DNA of 7,524 nt from NCBI GenBank assembly GCA_050944915.1, contig JBMNRY010000092.1, positions 1-7,524 of the forward strand. Reading direction: 5' to 3'. Positions 1-5,165 of this stretch are shown here, one piece after another; the stretch's first letter is position 1; every line of letters begins with the position of its first letter. Source of the stretch: JBMNRY01 sp050944915 (GTDB lineage: Bacteria > Bacillota > Limnochordia > JAAZLZ01). Position numbers and translations under genes: made by a program. Below the pieces are notes generated by a model, which was given only the letters and a program-made list of their open reading frames with translations, was not told the origin of the DNA and ran no database searches.

Positions 1-83
1 CCCGCCCCCACACCGAATCCACACTTGATAAAGCCAGCGACAAAACCAACAATCCCAGTCAGTATGGCCCTCTGGATATCCAT
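1..83 (-). CDS. TauE/SafE-type membrane permease, N-terminal fragment (cut by window edge)
   Basis: Only the first 27 codons are present; the gene continues beyond position 1. Reading the minus strand from the ATG at 83, the peptide begins MDIQRAILTGIVGFVAG and continues FIKCGFGVGAG. A short polar start followed by a hydrophobic helix ending in a glycine-rich F-I-K-x-G-F-G-V-G-A-G turn is characteristic of the first membrane segment of the TauE/SafE (sulfite exporter/anion permease) family. An AAGGAG at about 98-103 and an AAAGG closer in give a ribosome-binding site. The start lies 21 bp after the stop of the upstream dehydrogenase on the same strand, so the two are probably co-transcribed. 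The transported substrate cannot be inferred: family members move sulfite, sulfoacetate and other organic anions. The family call rests on a short peptide. Confidence 0.68.
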   Translation of the reverse strand, partial: MDIQRAILTGIVGFVAGFIKCGFGVGA

Positions 84-104
84 CGGCGTTATTCCTTTCT
101 CCTT

Positions 105-848
105 TTAGTCTAAGAATATGCCTCCATTGGCGTTAATGGTCTCCCCGACGATGAAGTTGGACATGGATGAAGCTAAAAAGAGGACCACATCGGCGATTTC
201 TTGGGTCGTTCCCATGCGGCCCAAGGGGATGGTGGCCAACATGTTAGCCCGAAACTGGGGATCCCAAGTATCAGTCATTTCCGTGGCCACAGGGCCAGGA
301 CAAATGGCATTGACGTAAATTCCCTTGGGGGCATACTCCATGGCCAAATGGCGGGTTAGATAGAGGACTCCCGCTTTGGAAGCGCCGTAACTGGGGGAGG
401 AATGGGCATGGTAGAGTTTAGCCGCGGTGGAGCTGATGTTGATGATTTTCCCATAGCCGGCCTTCTCCATGGCGGGAAGGACCGCTTGACAGGTGAGCAT
501 CGTCCCTGTGAGGTTGACCTCTAAGACCCGCTCCCAGGCAGCCCGATCCATGGCCGCCGTCGGCTCCCGGCGGATCATTCCGGCGTTGTTGACCAGGATT
601 TCAATGCTTCCCCATTTTTCGAGGATTTGTTCCACAAATCTTTCCCCGATCCCCGTCTGGGAAATATCCCCGGTGAGGATCAAAGACTGGCGTCCTTTAG
701 CCTCGATGGCCGCAGCCACCTCTTCGAGACGTTCTAAATCCCTCCCATTGATGGCTACATGGGCCCCGTGTTCCGCTAAGGTCAAAGCAGCAGCTTTACC
801 TATGCCCCGGGAGGCCCCGGTAACTAAGGCAACTTGATCTTGGAGCAA
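105..848 (-). CDS. Short-chain dehydrogenase/reductase (SDR), FabG-like
   Basis: A 247-residue classical SDR, the usual length, predicted to be a soluble NAD(P)(H)-dependent oxidoreductase. Visible motifs are the Rossmann TGASRGIG at residues 10-17, NNAG at 87-90, N112 in the active-site helix, S139/S140, and the catalytic YxxxK at Y154 and K158. PGPVATEM follows at 184-191 and the usual C-terminal G-x-x-I-x-x-N-G-G at 235-243. The start is a TTG at 848, chosen because GAGGGGG (856-862) lies 7 bases upstream and the protein then begins directly with the first beta strand. The family resemblance is to 3-oxoacyl-ACP reductase (FabG) and to sugar-acid dehydrogenases such as KduD. Without other fatty-acid genes nearby, and with a TauE/SafE-like permease 21 bp downstream, a catabolic role is at least as likely, but the substrate is unknown. 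Confidence 0.93.
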   Translation of the reverse strand: MLQDQVALVTGASRGIGKAAALTLAEHGAHVAINGRDLERLEEVAAAIEAKGRQSLILTGDISQTGIGERFVEQILEKWGSIEILVNNAGMIRREPTAAMDRAAWERVLEVNLTGTMLTCQAVLPAMEKAGYGKIINISSTAAKLYHAHSSPSYGASKAGVLYLTRHLAMEYAPKGIYVNAICPGPVATEMTDTWDPQFRANMLATIPLGRMGTTQEIADVVLFLASSMSNFIVGETINANGGIFLD

Positions 849-855
849 CAGGATT

Positions 856-862
856 CCCCCTC
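856..862 (-). promoter_or_regulatory. Ribosome-binding site deciding the TTG start of the SDR gene
   Basis: On the minus strand the sequence reads GAGGGGG, then 7 bases, then TTG. The ATG at 864 on the same strand is out of frame with the SDR, so the TTG is the only start that fits both this site and the conserved N-terminal strand. Confidence 0.65.
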
Positions 863-890
863 ATCGATTTGATCTTTTTCTAGATACCTT

Positions 891-910
891 AACCATCCTA
901 GGGCCTGGTT
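891..910. promoter_or_regulatory. Imperfect palindrome in the divergent SDR/MFS intergenic region (possible operator)
   Basis: AACCA (891-895) and TGGTT (906-910) form an inverted repeat around a 10-base centre that itself contains CCTAGG (897-902). It sits roughly midway between two divergent genes, where a regulator for either could bind. It is short and could be chance. No regulator gene is in the window. I saw no convincing minus-strand promoter in 849-1004. Confidence 0.25.
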
Positions 911-945
911 CCTTTTTCCCCCCCGGAAAGATCCCCAGGCTCTCC

Positions 946-975
946 TTGTGTAGTCCCCCACTGCTGCTATATAAT
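946..975 (+). promoter_or_regulatory. Predicted sigma-70/sigma-A promoter for the MFS-phosphatase unit
   Basis: A perfect TATAAT -10 box lies at 970-975, with a weak -35 TTGTGT at 946-951 and an 18-base spacer. The overlapping TGCTATATA (965-973) could act as an extended -10. Transcription would begin near 982, leaving a short leader with the Shine-Dalgarno at 987-996 before the TTG at 1005. The placement fits a promoter for the plus-strand operon. The weak -35 is the main doubt. Confidence 0.6.
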
Positions 976-986
976 CTAAGGTAAAT

Positions 987-996
987 AGGAGAGGAG
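987..996 (+). promoter_or_regulatory. Ribosome-binding site deciding the TTG start of the MFS gene
   Basis: AGGAGAGGAG ends 8 bases before the TTG at 1005. The ATG at 997 overlaps the site's end and runs into a stop after 14 codons in another frame, so TTG is preferred. Confidence 0.7.
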
Positions 997-1004
997 ATGG
1001 GGAT

Positions 1005-2216
1005 TTGGCAAGTAAAAGGGATATCAGATTGTTCTACTTAGTCACCGTTGCCTATTGGTGCAGCCTTTATTTTTATGTGCCCATCCTTGGTCCTTATGTG
1101 GAACACTTGGGCGGTTCTTTACAAATGGTTGGATTAGTTATCGGCTCCTATGGTGTCAGCCAATTAGTCCTGCGGATCCCCTTAGGGGTTTTCTCCGATA
1201 CCATTCAAAAACGGCGGATTTTCATTAACGGCGGTTTGCTCCTGGCCCTGATCAGTGCCGTGGTCATGGGTCTAGCCCCCAGCCCCGGATTAGTCTTGCT
1301 GGGACGGGCCCTCTCGGGGGCCGGTGCTGCCACTTGGGTGATCTTCACCGTCCTCTTTTCCAGTTATTTCCCCCCACAGGAGGCGCCGAAAGCCATGGGG
1401 GTCATCATGTTTTGTACCACCATGGGGCAAATGATTGCCACCACAACCGGTGGCTTTCTCGCCGATGCCTTTGGTTGGCAGGCCCCCTTTTTCCTCGCCG
1501 GCCTGGTAGCCCTTGGGGGATTATTGTTTAGCATGGGTATCGAAGAAGGGGTACCCCAACAAAAAAGGGAGCCCCTCCAGATGGGCGAGCTGCTCCAGGT
1601 TGGTAGGGACCGTCAACTACTGCTCGTCTCCTTTTTGGGCGTTCTTTATCAGGGTCTTACCTATGCTTCAATTTATGGTTTTAACCCCATGTATGCTGTC
1701 AGTATCGGAGCAACTAAGAGCCAATTGAGCCTTTTGGCTTTAGCATCAACGGTGCCCGCTGCTTTCGCCAGCCTGAAAAGTGGTGATTTGACGGCCCGTT
1801 TTGGGGAACGAAGGGTTTTGCTCACTTCCTTTGGACTCTTTACCCTTTTTACCGTCGTCATCCCCTTCGTCACCGAGCTCCCCATGTTCTATTTCACTCA
1901 AGCCATCGCCAATCTCGGTCGAGGTTGTATCTTCCCCATCCTTTTGAGTTTAGCCATTATCGATGTCCCCGATGAGAAAAGGGCCACAGCCATGGGTTTC
2001 TTCCAATCGATTTATGCCCTGGGGATGTTTTTGGGACCGGTTTTAGCCGGTTTCATCGGGGAACATTTAAGTCTTAAAAGCAGTTTCATTAGCATTGGTC
2101 TGCTGGGAGTGGTGGCCATGTTCTTCGTCCACCGACAAATCAAAGTACAATCCCCCGGTAGCCCTGGAGCAACGGAGGAAATTCCCTCCCCAGGCAGAAG
2201 TAGTCTAGGAAAATGA
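1005..2216 (+). CDS. Major facilitator superfamily (MFS) transporter
   Basis: A 403-residue polytopic membrane protein with about 12 hydrophobic segments, the normal length for MFS secondary transporters. The MFS motif A is clear in the loop after helix 2: G61-V-F-S-D65-T-I-Q-K-R70-R71. Its echo in the second half is GDLTARFGERR at 260-270, showing the expected two-fold internal repeat. The central cytoplasmic loop lies at about 180-205 and the tail (380-403) is polar and Pro/Ser-rich. The N-terminus (MASKRDIRLFYL) is short and basic, as expected inside the cell. The gene starts with TTG after a good Shine-Dalgarno and a near-consensus -10 box, and is the first gene of a probable operon with the sensor phosphatase 21 bp downstream. 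Substrate and direction (drug efflux, sugar or anion) cannot be told from sequence. Confidence 0.92.
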   Translation: MASKRDIRLFYLVTVAYWCSLYFYVPILGPYVEHLGGSLQMVGLVIGSYGVSQLVLRIPLGVFSDTIQKRRIFINGGLLLALISAVVMGLAPSPGLVLLGRALSGAGAATWVIFTVLFSSYFPPQEAPKAMGVIMFCTTMGQMIATTTGGFLADAFGWQAPFFLAGLVALGGLLFSMGIEEGVPQQKREPLQMGELLQVGRDRQLLLVSFLGVLYQGLTYASIYGFNPMYAVSIGATKSQLSLLALASTVPAAFASLKSGDLTARFGERRVLLTSFGLFTLFTVVIPFVTELPMFYFTQAIANLGRGCIFPILLSLAIIDVPDEKRATAMGFFQSIYALGMFLGPVLAGFIGEHLSLKSSFISIGLLGVVAMFFVHRQIKVQSPGSPGATEEIPSPGRSSLGK

Positions 2217-2237
2217 ATCCCGAGGGATGGATGCGGC

Positions 2238-4496
2238 TTGTCATACAGCAAACGGGGTATCGGTCTGTTAATAGTCTGTCTTCTTCTCTTTTGGGTTGGC
2301 GCCAACCCTGTTGCCACCGCGTTGGAAAAGAAGGACTTGGTCCCCGGAGTTGGAGAAAGCCGCCCCCCAGTAGCTTGGTTTCTTTTGGGCCTGCTCATCG
2401 CTATTAAATTAGGTGTAATCCTTCGCTTCGTTAAATCCATCGGCGGCCAGCGAGCGGCAGAAGGTAAATACCGGGCCCTGTTGCAAGCCATCGTCGAAGG
2501 GTTTGCCGTCTTTCAAGTTGGGAACGACGACTATCGATTGGTGGAATGTAACGACTCCTTCCGTCGTCTCTTCCCCGAGGTAGCCAATTCCTTGGGCCAA
2601 AGCCCGCAAGAATTCCTCCCCTCATGGCCAGTCCTGTGGCATCGGTTGTTCTCCGAAGTAGTCCGAACGGGCCGACCACAGGAAATCAAAGAGCCTATTG
2701 AACATCGAGGCCGCATCATCTCCGCCCAGGCCTACCGGCCACAGGATGATCATGTGGCCTTAATCATCTCCGATATCACCGAAGAAGTGCAAGTCCACCA
2801 GGCCCTCCAACAGGAAAAACAGTTCTTTGAAGATATCTTCGAAGCCACATCCTTAGGTTACTGGGATTGGGACTTGACTACCGACAATCAATACCTAAGT
2901 CCCCGTTGTCGCCAATTATGTGGTTATGGAGACCAAGAAGTAATCAACTGGCTCGACTTGGTCCTCCCCGAAGATGGCCAACTGGTCCAAAGCCAATTGG
3001 ACCGCCATTTTCGCAGCCGGGGTGTTGAGCCCTTTTCCTGTGAAATCCGCTTACGCCATGGCCAGGGTCCCTTGGTTTGGGTCATGGCCGCCGGTCGGGT
3101 AACCAACTGGGATGAAGAAATGGGGCCCCTGCGTATGGTCGGTTGTCTTCTGGACATCACCAAACAAAAACTTTTCGAGGAAAGCCTTCAAAGGCATTAC
3201 CGGGCGGAAAAACTCATCGCCGAAGTTTCCGGAATTTTCGTTCGCCGACATTTTGAACAAGGCCTCATCGATAAAGCCTTAGAACATATCGGCCATTTTT
3301 TCGGTGCCCAGGGGGTGTACTTATACCAAGTTGAGGGAGAAAGACTACAGATCATCCATGCCTTCCCCCGCTCAGCCATCGGTTTTCTCCCCGGGTCGGC
3401 ACCCTGGTGGGTCGATGAGGTATTCGAGCAGCCCCAAGTGTTCTTAAATCCCCAGGGCCATGGTGGGACCTTGTTGGTGATCCCCATTCATGCCAATCAA
3501 GACCCCCTAGGATATTTAGTCCTGGAGCATCAAGGTAAGGAACGGAAGTGGAGCCGGGATGAAATAAACTTAACGAGAACCGTCAGCGAAATCATCGTCG
3601 GTGCCTTAAACCGGGAACGGGCGGAAGCCAAGATCAATGAGTACGCCATGGAATTAGAACTACGGGGTCTGGAACTGGAGGAGCTCTACCGCAAATTAGA
3701 TGATGAGTTTGCCAAGGCCCGCCATATCCACGACACCATCATCCCCAAAACTCTGCCCCAAGTACCAGGGATGGCTCTGGCTGCCCATTACCGACCGGCG
3801 GGCAACATCGGCGGCGATTTTTATAATGTGATTCAAAAGGGCAACCAACTGATTCTGTATCTCTCTGATGTCACAGGCCACGGTCTCGATGGGGCCATGT
3901 TAAGCTCCTTCGTCAAGCACACCATCGATACCCTAATCATGGCCACCGGGGAATCATCTCTAACCCCGGCCCTCATCGGCCGAGCCTTGGCCCAAAGGAT
4001 GGCCGCCGAGGACTTCCCTCCCGATTATGCTGTGACCATTTTCATCGGGATGATCGATCTCGACACCAACCAGATGGTTTATACCGGGGCTGGCTTCCAT
4101 ACTCCCCCCCTCCTAAGCCGGAGAGATGAAGATGTGCAAACCTTGGACACGCCCGGACTTCCCATCACCACCAGTGTTTCTATGGATTTAATCTCTCTGG
4201 AAGAGCAAATCCTCCAGCTAAAGCCCGGTGACACCTTGCTTTTGGCCACCGACGGATTGTATGAGCAACGGCAAGGCTCCTGTCTTTATGGTCAACGATT
4301 GCTCCCTCTGTTCCAAAGGAATAGCCCTCTGCCGGCCCAGGTCCTCCTCGATCTGATCATCAACGACTTTGAAGAGTTCTTAGGTCCCAGAGAACAAACC
4401 GATGATGTTTCCCTTTTGGTGATGAAACTGGGAAGGGAAGGAATCTTCACCGGTGACTGGCCCAGCTCCTTAGGGGCCCTTGAGGAGTTGCGCTAA
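2238..4496 (+). CDS. Membrane-anchored PAS-PAS-GAF-SpoIIE (PP2C-type) protein phosphatase, RsbU/RsbP-like
   Basis: A 752-residue sensor phosphatase. It has a signal-anchor-like hydrophobic segment (7-24, ending with an ATA that resembles a signal peptidase site), a short outside loop of about 20 residues, and a second membrane segment (45-64). A PAS-like domain (78-183), a second PAS with PAC tail (195-310), a GAF domain (325-460) and a coiled-coil linker (460-500) follow. The SpoIIE/PP2C catalytic domain (500-731) shows the metal-binding aspartates D527 in GGDFYN, D544 in DVTGHG, D672 in TDG and D722/D723 in TDD. Family members dephosphorylate serine on STAS anti-anti-sigma proteins to release a sigma factor. 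The outside loop is too small to bind much, so sensing is probably cytoplasmic. The first in-frame start after the stop at 2214 is the TTG at 2238, with GAGGG (2222-2226) upstream. The last residues, GDWPSSLGALEELR, look like the first helix of a kinase domain that continues past the stop. Confidence 0.9.
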   Translation: MSYSKRGIGLLIVCLLLFWVGANPVATALEKKDLVPGVGESRPPVAWFLLGLLIAIKLGVILRFVKSIGGQRAAEGKYRALLQAIVEGFAVFQVGNDDYRLVECNDSFRRLFPEVANSLGQSPQEFLPSWPVLWHRLFSEVVRTGRPQEIKEPIEHRGRIISAQAYRPQDDHVALIISDITEEVQVHQALQQEKQFFEDIFEATSLGYWDWDLTTDNQYLSPRCRQLCGYGDQEVINWLDLVLPEDGQLVQSQLDRHFRSRGVEPFSCEIRLRHGQGPLVWVMAAGRVTNWDEEMGPLRMVGCLLDITKQKLFEESLQRHYRAEKLIAEVSGIFVRRHFEQGLIDKALEHIGHFFGAQGVYLYQVEGERLQIIHAFPRSAIGFLPGSAPWWVDEVFEQPQVFLNPQGHGGTLLVIPIHANQDPLGYLVLEHQGKERKWSRDEINLTRTVSEIIVGALNRERAEAKINEYAMELELRGLELEELYRKLDDEFAKARHIHDTIIPKTLPQVPGMALAAHYRPAGNIGGDFYNVIQKGNQLILYLSDVTGHGLDGAMLSSFVKHTIDTLIMATGESSLTPALIGRALAQRMAAEDFPPDYAVTIFIGMIDLDTNQMVYTGAGFHTPPLLSRRDEDVQTLDTPGLPITTSVSMDLISLEEQILQLKPGDTLLLATDGLYEQRQGSCLYGQRLLPLFQRNSPLPAQVLLDLIINDFEEFLGPREQTDDVSLLVMKLGREGIFTGDWPSSLGALEELR

Positions 4497-4508
4497 CAAT
4501 TAGAGTAA
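4494..4508 (+). other. Two in-frame TAA codons between the phosphatase and its HATPase continuation
   Basis: In the phosphatase frame the codons are CGC TAA CAA TTA GAG TAA GCT. Both sides are in the same frame. Replacing each TAA by CAA, a single C/T difference, would read LRQQLEQALPPSPRHQEL, a natural amphipathic linker into the HATPase N-box. The first stop is followed by CAA TTA, the context known to favour stop readthrough in plant viruses (UAG CAR YYA); no such effect is established for bacteria and the second stop lacks it. Confidence 0.8.
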
Positions 4509-4538
4509 GCTCTACCACCCAGCCCTCGACATCAGGAA

Positions 4539-4805
4539 TTGGTAGGTGGTATCCACGAATTGGCCGCCAATGCTATTGAGCACGGCAACGGCTTCGACCC
4601 CCAAAAGAAGTTTTCCATCCAAATCAATCGGAACGGCCAACAGTTGACAGCCACGGTGACGGACCAAGGAGAAGGTTTTAACTGGCGGAATGTGCCAGCC
4701 CAAGTCAGTCTGGATCCCGAGGAACGGGGTCGAGGAATACCTTTGATTCGGCTATTGAACGGACGCTTAGTTTTCAACGAACGGGGCAACGTTGATTGTC
4801 GATGA
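4539..4805 (+). pseudogene. RsbW-like HATPase_c (anti-sigma kinase) domain, detached from the upstream phosphatase
   Basis: The frame open from 4509, with a possible TTG start at 4539 giving 88 residues, encodes the core of a GHKL ATPase of the RsbW/SpoIIAB type. It has the N-box HELAANAIEHGN (E7, N11 from the TTG), the G1 box TDQGEGF (D42, G44, G46) and the G2 box GRGIPLI (64-70). Such domains bind ATP, phosphorylate STAS anti-anti-sigma proteins and may hold a sigma factor. RsbW proteins usually have about 40 residues before the N-box. Here the missing first helix is found at the end of the preceding gene, in the same frame, across two TAA codons. No proper ribosome-binding site precedes the TTG (AGGA ends only one base away). 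The last beta strand also looks lost: frame 0 ends GNVDCR, while skipping one base near 4788 gives TLIVDETPG ending at TAA 4816-4818. The best reading is a broken C-terminal domain of a phosphatase-kinase fusion. A functional separate small protein is possible but less likely. Confidence 0.7.
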
Positions 4806-4814
4806 AACACCGGG

Positions 4815-5063
4815 CTAAATCCCTTCCTTGTGGTTACCCCTCCTTTTGGCCATCAAGCTTTTCCCCCGCTCCCATAGAATCAAGACCCCACTGCTCGCCA
4901 AGAATAGATCCAGCTGGCCATCAAGGGCTACTTCTGTCACTAAGGCTGCTGTGCCGGCCATCAGGGCTCCTAAGGCAAAAAACAGAAGATAACAGCCGAC
5001 ACCGGCCATTTCCCCCAAAAACAACATCGCCATCAAAGCATACCAGCTCTGCCAATCGGCCAT
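4815..5063 (-). CDS. Short NfeD-like integral membrane protein
   Basis: An 82-residue hydrophobic protein starting MADWQSWYALMAMLFLGEMA. Hydrophobic segments lie at about 7-20, 23-45 and 50-64. The pattern W-x(n)-F-L-G-E, then Y-L-L-F-F-A-L-G-A-L-x-A-G, then L-x-L-F-L-x-x-S resembles the membrane region of NfeD family proteins, which are linked to membrane protease and membrane-fluidity functions. The OB-fold domain that usually follows is absent: the protein ends in a basic tail (KRRGNHKEGI). The ATG at 5063 is preceded by a strong AGGGGAGGGGGAG (5068-5080). It is convergent with the signalling unit, leaving no space for a separate terminator, and divergent from the PBP gene. The NfeD assignment comes from sequence pattern only. 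A generic small membrane protein is the alternative. Confidence 0.7.
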   Translation of the reverse strand: MADWQSWYALMAMLFLGEMAGVGCYLLFFALGALMAGTAALVTEVALDGQLDLFLASSGVLILWERGKSLMAKRRGNHKEGI

Positions 5064-5093
5064 GTAACTCCCCCTCCCCTTCTTACCCTATGT

Positions 5094-5120
5094 CCACCGG
5101 CGAAAAGTATGCGCCGACGG
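5094..5120. repeat. Inverted repeat in the NfeD-like/PBP divergent intergenic region
   Basis: CGGCG (5098-5102) and CGCCG (5112-5116) are exact inverted arms around a 9-base AT-rich loop. An outer CC (5094-5095) pairs with GG (5119-5120) across AC/AC mismatches. It could be an operator or a leader hairpin for one of the two divergent genes. An 8-bp palindrome AGGGCCCT follows at 5129-5136. I could not identify a convincing promoter for either gene in 5064-5165. Confidence 0.35.
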
Positions 5121-5152
5121 TATGAGAAAGGGCCCTGGGGACAACAATAGAG

Positions 5153-5160
5153 TGGGGGGA
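5153..5160 (+). promoter_or_regulatory. Ribosome-binding site of the PBP gene
   Basis: TGGGGGGA ends 5 bases before the ATG at 5166. The G-rich form matches the style of the sites ahead of the SDR and NfeD-like genes. Confidence 0.6.
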
Positions 5161-5165
5161 AAGCT

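Noticed and set aside
911..930. TTTCC-CCCCC-GGAAA hairpin upstream of the MFS promoter
   Set aside because: Only a 5-bp stem with a C-run loop and no T-tract. Too weak to call a terminator or an operator.
2213..2407. A 64-codon frame starting at an ATG that overlaps the MFS stop codon (ATGA)
   Set aside because: The overlap looks like translational coupling, but the product has no recognisable feature. The overlapping frame from TTG 2238 gives a proper membrane anchor and leads into the whole phosphatase.
4494..4508. Genome-wide reassignment of TAA to glutamine
   Set aside because: The SDR and PBP genes in the same window end in TAA at natural protein ends, so TAA works as a stop here.
4796..5125. 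A plus-strand frame of 109 codons across the NfeD-like gene
   Set aside because: Its composition is Ser/Pro/Arg-rich and low in structure, as expected for the reverse shadow of a hydrophobic gene. The minus strand has the strong ribosome-binding site and membrane segments.
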